Position numbers and translations under genes: made by a program. A stretch of 64,000 nt of DNA from Paenibacillus_E violae (GTDB lineage Bacteria; Bacillota; Bacilli; Paenibacillales; NBRC-103111). The notes under the pieces were generated by a model. It ran no database searches and was not told the DNA's origin. It saw only the letters and a list, made by a program, of their open reading frames with translations. Location: the NCBI RefSeq assembly GCF_032461945.1, contig NZ_JAWCUD010000011.1, positions 248,001 to 312,000 of the forward strand, given 5' to 3'. Positions 17,268 through 25,721 of the stretch are shown here, one piece after another (positions within the stretch are counted from its first letter, which is position 1; every line of letters starts with the position of its first letter).

Positions 17268-17773
17268 TTGGATAACATTAAAAATTTACTGCTAGGCTGG
17301 GATCGTGTCTACGAGCACGAGGATTGGTATCCTCCTCTTAAACAATCCTTACTTGGACTAACTGTCGAACAAGCCCGTTGGCGCCCAGAAACAACAGTGA
17401 ACCCCATTTGGGCCATAACCAGCCATTTAATCTATCTGAAAGAGCATTTTTTAAATGTTCTTCGTGGTGGCATTTCCGCATTTCCTGAAGGGCTAACGAG
17501 CTATGATACGTATAACCTTACTCTGGTGGCAGAAGGGGATGAAAATGCCTGGGCCGCGACGGTTGAACGACTGGATAAAGTACACAAAGAAATTAAAATA
17601 GAACTTGCCTTCTTAACAAAGGAAGATTATGAACAACCAAAGGAAGATGTGCCATTGGGCCATTGGGCCATTGGGCAAGAGGTTTAATCGTTCATGATGC
17701 TTACCATACAGGACAAATTATTCTATTACGTAAACTTCAAGGCTCGTGGCCATCAGTGGCAGATAACAAATAG
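17268..17773 (+). pseudogene. DinB-family protein disrupted by an 8-bp tandem repeat
   Basis: The frame from the TTG at 17268 (AAGGAG site 11 bases before) encodes a DinB/YfiT-type four-helix protein: WDRVYEHEDWYPPLKQSLLG, AITSHLIYLKEHFLN, PLGHW. It stops at 17687. The unit CCATTGGG occurs three times in a row at 17652-17675. Removing one unit gives PLGHWARGLIVHDAYHTGQI and a frame running to TAG at 17773, which matches the family's C-terminal metal-binding His motif. One 8-bp unit therefore appears to have been gained by slippage. The family includes thiol-dependent transferases, which fits the neighbouring AdhR-like genes. Confidence 0.85.
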
Positions 17774-17995
17774 CCAATGTAAATAAGAGGCGAATTGTTA
17801 TTATTGAGAAAGCAAGCATTCGAATAGAATTGCTGTCGTTAGCGCAGGCTACTTTAGAATCGAGCTCTTGCAGCGTTCGAACACCATTATAAAAAGTTAC
17901 TTCAATTTATAAATGAATCGCATCTAATTCATATATTTAGATCCTGAATTTACAAGCATAACTGAATTAGCACGGCTAATCGTACAAATATTTTC

Positions 17996-18026
17996 TTGAC
18001 TTAAAGTAATCTTCAAGGTGTAAAAT
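17996..18026 (+). promoter_or_regulatory. AdhR-type promoter of MerR copy 2
   Basis: TTGACT-N19-TAAAAT, with imperfect operator CTTAAAGTAATCTTCAAG in the spacer. Same geometry as the minus-strand sites near 16.1-16.5 kb, suggesting autoregulation or cross-regulation by copy 1. Confidence 0.75.
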
Positions 18027-18071
18027 AGATTTTCGATCTAATGATGCTTTAAAGAAAGGAGATTGTTAGCT

Positions 18072-18470
18072 TTGGGACTCTCTATTAAAAAAGTTTCGGA
18101 ACGCCTTGGAATCCCTCCACATACAATTAGATACTATGAAAAAGAAGGACTACTTCCTTTTATTCAGAGAGATGAGCATGGAAACAGAATTTTTGAGAAC
18201 AAAGATTTAGAATGGATCAATTTAATGACATGCTTCCGTGTGACTGGTATGCCAGTAGCTGCCCTAAAACATATTGTTGATTTAGCTCTTCAAGGGGATT
18301 CAACCATCTCCGAAAGAAGAGCAATTCTGGAAAAACATAAAGATGAATTAAAAAAACAACAATTAGAGTTGGAACGCGCTTTTGAAGCTGTAAACTATAA
18401 GTTATCGAAATATGACTCTATCCAAAACGGAAAGTCAGACTCGAGTTCAGAGTTCACTATGAATCCATAA
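18072..18470 (+). CDS. MerR-family regulator, AdhR-like (copy 2)
   Basis: About 132 residues, close to the gene at 16644: the same RLGIPPHTIRYYEKEGLLPF helix-turn-helix, the same Cys in LMTCFRVTGM, and a similar coiled-coil end. I chose the TTG at 18072, nine bases after AAAGGAG, by analogy with copy 1; an earlier TTG at 18063 is too close to the site. The C-terminal extension differs (KSDSSSEFTMNP). Two AdhR-like paralogues flanking a DinB gene look like a local duplication. It carries its own AdhR-type promoter. Confidence 0.88.
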   Translation: MGLSIKKVSERLGIPPHTIRYYEKEGLLPFIQRDEHGNRIFENKDLEWINLMTCFRVTGMPVAALKHIVDLALQGDSTISERRAILEKHKDELKKQQLELERAFEAVNYKLSKYDSIQNGKSDSSSEFTMNP

Positions 18471-18630
18471 ATAGGGAGATATGGTCACATCAAATACTTA
18501 GCTGGATATCAGAAAAAAAGGAACTGATGCGTGATGGGACTGACCCCATAAAGTGTGACCAATCAAAACACCTTCAAGAGAACGCTTCTATGTCGTAAGA
18601 TATGGAGGACAACTTGGAGGTGTTTTTCTA

Positions 18631-18951
18631 TTGGCAACAAGAGTTAGTTACCCCATGGAAATAAAGTTAAAGGCTATTGAAATGAGAAACGCAGGGATTT
18701 CTGTAAAGGATGTCATGGAGCATCTCAACATCCGAAATAAGACACAAGTAGAAACCTGGGTGCGTTGGTATCGAAGAGGTGAGATGAACCGGCTTGAGCA
18801 ACCCGTTGGTAAACAATACACCTACGGCAAAGGACCTGAACCTTTATCAGAGCTGGAGCAACTGAAAATAGAGAATCGGTTTATGAAACAACAGTTAGAT
18901 ATTCTAAAAAAGTACAAGGAAATGGAGAGGCGGTGTCTGCAAAAATCGTAG
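18631..18951 (+). CDS. IS3-family transposase OrfA
   Basis: A 106-residue helix-turn-helix protein (KAIEMRNAGISVKDVMEHLN) with a C-terminal leucine-rich coiled coil (EPLSELEQLKIENRFMKQQL), as in IS3/IS150 OrfA. The TTG start follows TTGGAGGTG. It overlaps orfB by 19 bases in another frame, where programmed frameshifting would normally make the OrfAB transposase. Confidence 0.88.
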   Translation: MATRVSYPMEIKLKAIEMRNAGISVKDVMEHLNIRNKTQVETWVRWYRRGEMNRLEQPVGKQYTYGKGPEPLSELEQLKIENRFMKQQLDILKKYKEMERRCLQKS

Positions 18952-19777
18952 TGGAATTGGTAGAAACAATCCGAGGCAGAGTTAGTGTTTCTCAGGCATG
19001 CGCATGGCTAGGAGTTCCTCGCGCGACCTACTATCGTTGGAGGGCAATGCAGGAGACCGAGCAAGTAGACGATATGGTGGAAACAGTTCGCGATCTCTGT
19101 ACAACGCACAAGTTTCGTTACGGATACCGAAAGATCACCGCATTGCTCCGAAGGGAGCATACGATCAACCACAAGCGAGTACAACGAATGATGCAACAGG
19201 AAGGGCTACAATGTCGCGTCAGGGTCAAGAAACGCAAACCAACAGGACAGCCGGCCTACATAGCGGAGCATCTGATAAAGCGAAATTTCCAAGCTGAAGC
19301 ACCTTTGAAAAAGCTGGTCACAGATGTTACGTACTTGCCCTACGGTGGAAAAATGTTATACCTTTCGAGTATCCTAGATTTGTTTAACGGAGAGATTGTT
19401 GCGAGCACGATATCGGACAAACAGGACACTTCATTTGTGCTGGATACACTAAGTCAGTTGCCAGATCTCCCTGGAACGATATTGCATAGCGCTCAGGGCA
19501 GTGTTTACACATCGCAGGCCTATCAGGAAGCAGTCAAAGGAAAAGGCATTACCATGAGCATGTCCCAGAAGGGTACGCCCGCTGATAATGCCTCCATTGA
19601 ATCGTTCCATTCCACTCTAAAGTCTGAAACGTTCTATCTCGAAGGTTTAACCTGCACGACGACGGCAATCGTTGAGCAGACCGTTTAAGAGTACATTTAT
19701 TACTATAACTCAATTCGTATTCAAACAAAACTAAATAAAACCAGTCGCCGGTTGATTACCGACGACTGGTCGCTTAA
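18933..19777 (+). pseudogene. IS3-family transposase OrfB, triply inactivated
   Basis: The integrase-core protein opens with the usual N-terminal helix-turn-helix and HTH_21 region (HKFRYGYRKITALLRREH). The first catalytic Asp is present in TDVTYLPY. The second, normally in an HSDQGS motif, reads HSAQGSVYTS, so the Asp is replaced by Ala. The Glu in NASIESFHSTLKSE is present. An in-frame TAA at 19686 splits off EYIYYYNSIRIQTKLN. The C-terminal SPVDYRRLVA is then in a shifted frame ending at 19777. Catalytic loss, nonsense codon and frameshift all indicate a dead enzyme. Confidence 0.88.
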
Positions 19778-19854
19778 CTTGAAAGGTGTTTTGATCCCTG
19801 TCTCAAAAACGGTCAGTCCCCAAAGTTCACTCAAGCCTTTTTTTCACTCATGCA

Positions 19855-21117
19855 TTAATGTTCGGCCCAGCTGTCCAAATAATCTTTCTGCTCTTGCGTT
19901 AAAAAATCAATGCTAGTGTCAAGCGATTTTAATTTAAATCTTGCGACTTGCTCGTCGAGCTCGTAGGGCACGTTGAGTACCTTCTTGCCGATTATCTCGT
20001 ATTGCTCGTTAACATATTTCAGCGACAGAGCCTGAAGTGCAAAAGTCATATCCATTATTTCCACTGGATGTCCGTCGCTTGCTGCCAAGTTAACGAGGCG
20101 GCCCTCCGCCAACACGTATAATTTGCGGCCGTCTAACAATTGATACTCTTCGATGTTGCGGCGCACGGTTCTTTTCGAAGCCGATATCGCTTCTAACTCC
20201 CATTTGTTTACCTCCACATCGAAGTGGCCCGCGTTAGAAAGAATCGCTCCGTTCTTCATTACTTCATAGTGCTCGCCGCGAATCACATCACGGTTGCCTG
20301 TGACCGTCACGAAGACATCGCCCAGCTTCGCGGCTTCTTTCATCGGCATAACGGCAAAGCCGTCCATATACGCCTCAACGCCTTTAATTGCGTTGATTTC
20401 CGTGACAATAACATTCGCACCAAGACCTTTAGCCCGCATAGCAACGCCTTTACCGCACCAGCCGTAGCCGACCACAACGACCGTCTTCCCAGCCACGACC
20501 AGGTTCGTCGTTCGGTTAATTCCGTCCCACACCGATTGGCCCGTGCCATAACGGTTGTCGAACAAATATTTACAATACGCATCGTTCACAGCAATCATAG
20601 GGAAAGCAAGCTTGCCTTCTTTGGCCAGGGCTTTTAGACGCACAATGCCTGTGGTTGTTTCCTCCGCGCCTCCGCGAAGGTTTTCCGCCAAATCTTGGCA
20701 CTCGGCATGCAAAAGGGTTACCAAATCGCAGCCGTCGTCGATAATAAGGTCCGGCTTGGATTCTAGCGACTTGATTTGCAGCGCTTTGAACTCTTCTAGA
20801 GTTGGTTTGTACTTGGCAAACACCGTAATGCCATCTTCGACAAGCGCCGCGCACACATCGTCTTGCGTGCTCAGCGGATTGCTGCCCGTGATCGTCACGT
20901 CCGCGCCGCCGGCTCTGATAACTTTGGCAAGATAAGCCGTTTTCGCTTCGAGGTGAAGGGCAATCGTCACTTTCAATCCTTTGAACGGCCGCTCCTTCTC
21001 AAATTGATCACGAATCCTGTTCAGCACAGGCATATGCGTCTGCACCCAATCAATTTTCAAATGGCCCTCCGGCGCCAGCGCCATATCCGCGACAATACTT
21101 TTTTCCAGTGTGTTCAT
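19855..21117 (-). CDS. ahcY: Adenosylhomocysteinase
   Basis: A 420-residue NAD-dependent enzyme that splits S-adenosylhomocysteine into homocysteine and adenosine, recycling the product of methyltransferases in the cytoplasm. Recognisable blocks: ALHLEAKTAYLAKVIRAGGA near residue 53, DDGCDLVTLLH near residue 127, VNDAYCKYLFDNRYGTGQS near residue 182, the NAD-binding VVVVGYGWCGKGVAMRAKGL near residue 213, and SNAGHFDVEV near residue 290. Length is normal for the short bacterial form. It stands alone between the dead IS3 element and the two-component operon. No SAH or SAM riboswitch was recognised upstream. Confidence 0.95.
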   Translation of the reverse strand: MNTLEKSIVADMALAPEGHLKIDWVQTHMPVLNRIRDQFEKERPFKGLKVTIALHLEAKTAYLAKVIRAGGADVTITGSNPLSTQDDVCAALVEDGITVFAKYKPTLEEFKALQIKSLESKPDLIIDDGCDLVTLLHAECQDLAENLRGGAEETTTGIVRLKALAKEGKLAFPMIAVNDAYCKYLFDNRYGTGQSVWDGINRTTNLVVAGKTVVVVGYGWCGKGVAMRAKGLGANVIVTEINAIKGVEAYMDGFAVMPMKEAAKLGDVFVTVTGNRDVIRGEHYEVMKNGAILSNAGHFDVEVNKWELEAISASKRTVRRNIEEYQLLDGRKLYVLAEGRLVNLAASDGHPVEIMDMTFALQALSLKYVNEQYEIIGKKVLNVPYELDEQVARFKLKSLDTSIDFLTQEQKDYLDSWAEH

Positions 21118-21201
21118 ACTATACCCCCAGAGCCTTTTCGAGTTAGGCCGTAATTTTGATCAACTTCATAGCTCTAATATTAACGTTAAATACTAAAGAT
21201 C

Positions 21202-22281
21202 TTACAGGGAAGAATCTAAAGAATTTCTGAAGGGAACCGCAATTGTAAAGATATAAATACCATTAGTATGAATCAATTTTATAGTACCTCCATGCAATTC
21301 AATAATGTTTCTGGCGATGGAAAGACCTAGTCCGGATCCAGCTTGGATGCCTTCGCTGCTCCGTGAATGATCAACTTTATAAAAACGATCAAACAATCTG
21401 CGTTCTTGTTCATGCGTGAGGGGGTGACCTTGATTTTCAATTTCAATATAAAGACGCTGTTCGTCCGACTTTAGTAAAATACAGATAGATCCCGGCTTAA
21501 CTGAATACTTGAGAGCATTCATTAGCAGATTATCGATAGCTCTGGCAAATTTACCGCTGTCAATCAAGGTATTAACAGGGGAGTCGCCAATTTTTTTTAT
21601 TATACGGATTCCGTTTTCTTGAGCAAATGGTTCAAATTCAAATAACATTTGATCGAGAAGTTGATGAACATCAAGCAGTTTCAAGCTTAGTTGGATGTTG
21701 GAAGTTGTAAGACGCGTAAATTCAAATAAATCATCAATCAGTTTTTTTAAATGGATAGCTTTGTTGTACGTGTTTTCAACAAACCGTTCATACTCATTTT
21801 GATCCCTAAAAGAATTATTTCTTAATAAATCCAAATAACCTATTATACTCGTAAGCGGTGTACGCAGGTCGTGGGATACACCTGTGATCAGATCGATTTT
21901 CGACTTTTCCAAGTCACGTTCTTTTTGAATCTGTTGTTCTAATTTTTGCGTCATCAAGTTAATACCAAGGGCTACCCTTCCAAGTTCGTCCTCCCGGTAA
22001 ATAGACACTCTATGTTGAAGATTACCTTCTGAAATGAGTTGAAGTCCTTCCTCTAAAGTGACAAGATCCTTGACTACACGCTTGGTTAACATAAAAAAAG
22101 ATAAGATAAAGATAACTATATATACCATTAGGTTAAAGTATGGCACGTAAAGATAATATCCATATCTATTAATAAAACTGGCAAAGATAAGCATAAAAAC
22201 AAAAGCAATAAGTAAGCTTAATCCAAAAAACCATAACATTTCCATCTGAATGCTCTTTTTTCTCTTCATTAACGTCAACAT
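21202..22281 (-). CDS. Sensor histidine kinase, VanS-like
   Basis: A membrane histidine kinase of about 360 residues. Two transmembrane helices lie in the first 75 residues with only a short external loop. Then come a HAMP segment (TLEEGLQLISEGNLQHRV), the phosphorylation motif SHDLRTPLTSIIGYLDLL, an N-box (NLLMNALKYSV), and ATP-binding GSGLGLSIARNIIELHGG. I took the ATG at 22281 as the start, just after the response-regulator stop at 22292. The short loop suggests sensing within or near the membrane. Last gene of the DedA operon. Confidence 0.9.
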   Translation of the reverse strand: MLTLMKRKKSIQMEMLWFFGLSLLIAFVFMLIFASFINRYGYYLYVPYFNLMVYIVIFILSFFMLTKRVVKDLVTLEEGLQLISEGNLQHRVSIYREDELGRVALGINLMTQKLEQQIQKERDLEKSKIDLITGVSHDLRTPLTSIIGYLDLLRNNSFRDQNEYERFVENTYNKAIHLKKLIDDLFEFTRLTTSNIQLSLKLLDVHQLLDQMLFEFEPFAQENGIRIIKKIGDSPVNTLIDSGKFARAIDNLLMNALKYSVKPGSICILLKSDEQRLYIEIENQGHPLTHEQERRLFDRFYKVDHSRSSEGIQAGSGLGLSIARNIIELHGGTIKLIHTNGIYIFTIAVPFRNSLDSSL

Positions 22282-22291
22282 CTTACCTTGC

Positions 22292-22978
22292 TTACCTTTC
22301 AATTTTATAACCAACTCCCCAAACGGTTTTAATATATCGCGGCTCTCTTGGGTTATCCTCAAGTTTTTCACGTAAATTCCGAATATGAACCATAACCGTA
22401 TTATCTGAATATCCAGCCAGTTCATTCCATACAGTTTCATAAATTTTCTCAGCATTAAATACTTGGCCTGGATGATTTGCGAGCAGTTCTAAAATTGAAA
22501 ATTCAAGTGGCGTTAGCGAAATTTCGCTTTCTTTAAGGGTTACGATATGCTTTGTCTTATCTATACAAAGATCTTGAATACATATTAGCGATTCGTTAGG
22601 TTGTTCTTTCGCCGTGAATGTTTGCCGCCGCAGCTGAGCCTTTACTCGAGCAAGCAGTTCTAAAGGATTAAAGGGCTTTGTCATATAATCGTCAGCCCCG
22701 GTAGTGAGACCCGCGATTTTATCAATATCCTCTTCCTTGGCTGAGAGCATGATGATGGGGATGGTTAACGTTTCCCTTATTTTGAGGCAAGCCTTAATGC
22801 CATCCATTCGCGGCATCATCACATCCAAAATAATCAGATGGACTTCATTTGACTTTAAGACGTTTAATGCTTCCAAACCGTCGGAAGCTTCTAGCACCTG
22901 ATAACCTTCGTTACGTAAATATACATGAATGACCTCTCGAATTTCCGCGTCGTCATCCACAACAAGCACTATTTTCAT
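22292..22978 (-). CDS. OmpR/PhoB-type response regulator
   Basis: A 228-residue two-component regulator. The receiver domain has acidic DDD near residues 8-10, phospho-acceptor Asp in LIILDVMMPRMDG near residue 53, and the conserved Lys in DYMTKPFNP near residue 104. The C-terminal winged helix includes SLTPLEFSILELLANHPGQV and VMVHIRNLREKLEDNPREPRY. Its ATG shares one base with the stop of the DedA gene upstream (TAATG), so translation is coupled. It forms a VanR/VanS-like pair with the kinase after it. Confidence 0.93.
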   Translation of the reverse strand: MKIVLVVDDDAEIREVIHVYLRNEGYQVLEASDGLEALNVLKSNEVHLIILDVMMPRMDGIKACLKIRETLTIPIIMLSAKEEDIDKIAGLTTGADDYMTKPFNPLELLARVKAQLRRQTFTAKEQPNESLICIQDLCIDKTKHIVTLKESEISLTPLEFSILELLANHPGQVFNAEKIYETVWNELAGYSDNTVMVHIRNLREKLEDNPREPRYIKTVWGVGYKIER

Positions 22979-23574
22979 TACGCTTTGCTCCTATTCCAAC
23001 TTTTATAGATTATGAATATCAGTATTCCTAAAAGTAAGGCAAGTCCCGCATAAATACTATAATGATAAATCAAGGTGCCAATCATTTCTACATGGCTACC
23101 TGCAAACTGTCCTAAGGTAAAGAAAACAAATGTCCACGCAAGTCCGGCTGTATAAGAAAAAATAACGTAGCGACGATAAGACATTTTATTAATCCCGACT
23201 AAATAGGGAACGATATGCCTAACCACAGGAATAAAGTAGCTAAAACTAAGCGCAAAATTTCCATATTTATTTAACAGATGTTCAGAGGTTTGAATATGTT
23301 TATCGAAATTCTTTCTACGACGAAGTTTATCCAGTACTGGCGAACCGAAAAATCTGCCGAGAAAATAACCAAGGGATAACCCGGAAATAACACCTAAATA
23401 AGTGACAAAAAATGCCGGGATTGGATGCAGTAAACCCGCTTTGCTTACAGCTCCTCCGGTCATAACGATGACCTCATCTGGAATCGGCATCCCAACAATT
23501 CCGAGCCATAGCGCAAAGAACAAAGCCGCGTAGCCGAACTGTGAAATCGAGTGGATAAGCGTATCGTAATTCAC
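22978..23574 (-). CDS. DedA-family membrane protein (copy 2 of operon)
   Basis: A 198-residue polytopic protein of the DedA/SNARE-associated family, some members of which move undecaprenyl phosphate or other lipids across the membrane. Typical elements: GIVGMPIPDEVIVMTGGAVS near residue 27, GLSLGYFLGRFFGSPVLDKL near residue 65, and SYFIPVVRHIVPYLVGINKM near residue 112. It lies directly after the methyltransferase gene and is coupled to the regulator gene. It is a paralogue of the DedA gene at 24172. Confidence 0.9.
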   Translation of the reverse strand: MNYDTLIHSISQFGYAALFFALWLGIVGMPIPDEVIVMTGGAVSKAGLLHPIPAFFVTYLGVISGLSLGYFLGRFFGSPVLDKLRRRKNFDKHIQTSEHLLNKYGNFALSFSYFIPVVRHIVPYLVGINKMSYRRYVIFSYTAGLAWTFVFFTLGQFAGSHVEMIGTLIYHYSIYAGLALLLGILIFIIYKSWNRSKA

Positions 23575-24156
23575 TTAAATCCCCTCCTTTTTACGGCATG
23601 TATAAACAAAAGCTGGAGGGAAATTAAGAGGTACGAAATCTATTTTTTCAATATTGAAATTCTTGGACAAATGTTTCATCATCTGAAGAGAGTACTGAAA
23701 AGCGATGAAATAACCTCCCGGCTTTAATGCTTCGATAATGTTATTGAGTAAAGTTTCTCGCAAGTCATTTTCAAAATTAAAAAAGGGTAATCCGCTAATG
23801 ACACAGTCGAGTTGGGGAATGCCTTTCTGATTCATTGTTTTAGTTAAATGACAAGCATTTGAATGGCAGATGAAGTCCGGGTAATTGGTTTGCAAATCGT
23901 GCTTCATCTTGTCGTCCATTTCAAACAATAACACCTTTGTTGACTCTTCTACTCGCTGTTGGATTAAGCGTGTAATCGCTCCTGTGCCTGAACCGAGCTC
24001 GGCCATTGCAGATACCTCTTCCCATGGCACAGATTGTACCATTTTACTTGCAAGAAATCGCGAACTGGGCACTACGCTTCCGACCCGCTTGGGATTTTTA
24101 ATAAATTGTTGCAAGAACATAACATACTGATTAGAGTTCACTTGACTCTCCCCCAT
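23575..24156 (-). CDS. Phospholipid N-methyltransferase-like protein
   Basis: A 193-residue class I SAM-dependent methyltransferase. FIKNPKRVGSVVPSSRFLA near residue 18 and the SAM-binding AELGSGTGAITRLI near residue 52 resemble PmtA-type phosphatidylethanolamine methyltransferases and rRNA-dimethylase-like enzymes. SGLPFFNF near residue 120 is the catalytic-loop equivalent, and FPPAFVYTCRK closes the fold. It lies between two DedA genes, so a lipid or head-group substrate is plausible. The substrate is not established by sequence. Confidence 0.8.
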   Translation of the reverse strand: MGESQVNSNQYVMFLQQFIKNPKRVGSVVPSSRFLASKMVQSVPWEEVSAMAELGSGTGAITRLIQQRVEESTKVLLFEMDDKMKHDLQTNYPDFICHSNACHLTKTMNQKGIPQLDCVISGLPFFNFENDLRETLLNNIIEALKPGGYFIAFQYSLQMMKHLSKNFNIEKIDFVPLNFPPAFVYTCRKKEGI

Positions 24157-24171
24157 TCTTCTTTATTTTCT

Positions 24172-24783
24172 TCATTTATTCATCGGCTCATACTGCAAAG
24201 ACGAGTTGGTATATTTAGATTTGTACCATTGGGCGGTTATAAAACTACCAACAGCTATGCACAATGTCACTACGATTGATTTAACATCAATTAAAGCCAG
24301 AACACTCAGTATATGAGCTCCAAAGAACTTACCGAAAGCAAAGAATGTAGCGGTCCACACAAAAGCACTGGAATATGAAATCAACGCAAACTTCTTGTAC
24401 GAGAAACCGTTTAATCCAACGAATACTGGCAGAACATACCGAACCACTGGAATTAAAAAGCCTAGACACATGGCGTTATCTCCGTGTTGTTTAAAAAGTT
24501 TCTCTGCCTTCTGAAAATGGCGGTTGAATTGAAACTTTGATTTGATTTGCTCCCCAAAGATTTTGCCAGCTAAAAAACCAAATGTAATAGCTGTTAGTAA
24601 GCCAGCGAGGATAAAAATATATATAATCCACGGGTTTAAAGTTCCGTTGTTACCCAAAATGCCACCGGTTAGTATCGTTATTTCATTAGGAACGGGTATT
24701 CCGAATGGACCTAGGCAGAAGGCAAGGAAAAAAATCAGATACCCATGGTGATTGACTAGCTGGATGATAGTATCACTGATCAC
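24172..24783 (-). CDS. DedA-family membrane protein (copy 1 of operon)
   Basis: A 203-residue DedA-family protein with LGPFGIPVPNEITILTGGIL near residue 24, FLAGKIFGEQIKSKFQFN and GFLIPVVRYVLPVFVGLNGF. It is the first gene of a five-gene minus-strand unit: DedA, methyltransferase, DedA, response regulator, histidine kinase. Gaps are under 20 bases. The set suggests a membrane-lipid or cell-envelope stress module under its own two-component control. Confidence 0.9.
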   Translation of the reverse strand: MISDTIIQLVNHHGYLIFFLAFCLGPFGIPVPNEITILTGGILGNNGTLNPWIIYIFILAGLLTAITFGFLAGKIFGEQIKSKFQFNRHFQKAEKLFKQHGDNAMCLGFLIPVVRYVLPVFVGLNGFSYKKFALISYSSAFVWTATFFAFGKFFGAHILSVLALIDVKSIVVTLCIAVGSFITAQWYKSKYTNSSLQYEPMNK

Positions 24784-24871
24784 GTTATAACCTCCTCTTT
24801 GATGTCGATGGGATTATATTAATATATAAATCTAAGGAATCGATGGGGATAATTCTAAAGAAAATCTGAAG

Positions 24872-25190
24872 GAAGAATAAAGCAGGAGCCAACCCGCAGG
24901 GAACACATGGAGGAAATACGACAGTTGTACGGCTACCGGAATTTTACGCTTCGGGAATACCGCTCAATCTCCCAAACTTTGTTGAAATATGACTTAGAGA
25001 ATGGAAATGCCGTTTACTTGCTTCGCACAGCAATAGATGAGCTACGCAAGCAAAAAATAATTTTACCTGGAATAACAACACTGGAACATGTTGTATGGGA
25101 AGCCCTGTAATGCGCCGAAGAGAAAATATCCAAGCTGCTTATTTCGTCTCTTACTCCGGAGCAGATTGGGGTCCCGCCATCATTTTAACC
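24872..25190 (+). pseudogene. Tn3-family transposase N-terminal remnant
   Basis: PTRREHMEEIRQLYGYRNFT, ENGNAVYLLRTAIDELRKQK and ITTLEHVVWEAL match the DUF4158 N-terminal domain of Tn3-type transposases. After the stop at 25110 a frame-shifted continuation reads AEEKISKLLISSLTPEQIG. There is no upstream start domain, catalytic part, resolvase or inverted repeat. It is a short decayed fragment. Confidence 0.75.
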
Positions 25191-25230
25191 AAAATATACG
25201 CTAAGGACGTTAGGTGCAGAAAGAGGTGAT

Positions 25231-25446
25231 ATGCCAAGCTCATCGACTCCCCTCAAAATAAAAATCCGACCGTCTATATTACAAGACGTCCGGATTCCAG
25301 TTAAAGAGGACAAAATTTATGAAATCGCTGAACAACTCGGCTACTTCAATCCCCGTATTTTGGGAAGATATCTTCTTTCATTGTCGGCATTGCTAGCCCC
25401 CAATCCTCGCCTGCGGCAAATCCTTTTTAGGATGATAGCTCCCTAA
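25231..25446 (+). CDS. Hypothetical 71-residue protein
   Basis: An open frame with the ATG almost directly after an AAAGAGGTGAT site, so spacing is poor. The product has a basic front (LKIKIRPSILQDVRIPV) and a coherent C-terminal segment (KIYEIAEQLGYFNPRILGRY, then a Leu-rich end). The even codon use looks coding. I do not recognise the family. It may be a remnant following the Tn3 fragment. Confidence 0.4.
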   Translation: MPSSSTPLKIKIRPSILQDVRIPVKEDKIYEIAEQLGYFNPRILGRYLLSLSALLAPNPRLRQILFRMIAP

Positions 25447-25490
25447 CCAATAACACAACCGCATTTAAAAGATACTAGAAGGAGCAAACA

Positions 25491-25685
25491 TTAAACTTGG
25501 CTCTGTCGTTTCTGATAGATAGCTGCAAGAAAACATGCTATAGAGATACTGCCCCTTTGTTTTTTATCATTTGTGGTTTCTGTATTATCATTAGCTCGTT
25601 GGCGGTCACCTGATATCAGTGCGCCACTTGTAAAAATAGTAGAGATAATTAGAATTAAACCAATGCAGCCTGAAAGGCAAGCTCC
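25491..25685 (-). pseudogene. Small membrane protein remnant, DUF5316-like
   Basis: A minus-strand frame encodes a hydrophobic helix (SGCIGLILIISTIFTSGALI), then SGDRQRANDNTETTNDKKQR, which resembles the SGDR-RAN-TET signature of DUF5316 membrane proteins of Firmicutes. There is no start codon before the upstream stop, and the second hydrophobic helix is short. It is probably a 5'-truncated remnant. Confidence 0.4.
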
Positions 25686-25721
25686 TTCACTTCAATTTGT
25701 TTTTAGCGGGAAAAATCTATT

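Larger units (their letters stand above)
18535..19822 (+). mobile_element. IS3-family insertion sequence (inactive)
   Basis: The left end, TGGGACTGACC, faces the right end, GGTCAGTCCCCA. The inner parts also match (ATCAAAACACCTT on the left, AAGGTGTTTTGAT on the right). Between them lie overlapping orfA and orfB in the IS3 arrangement. No clear target duplication was found. The orfB product is disabled. Confidence 0.85.

Noticed and set aside
17774..17990. Further gene between the DinB pseudogene and MerR copy 2
   Set aside because: Only short frames with stops; a coding-like scrap (IEKASIRIELLSLAQATLE) is too short to support.
21118..21201. SAM or SAH riboswitch near adenosylhomocysteinase
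   Set aside because: Neither this stretch nor the region past its stop shows a structured leader; 21118-21201 is only 84 bases.
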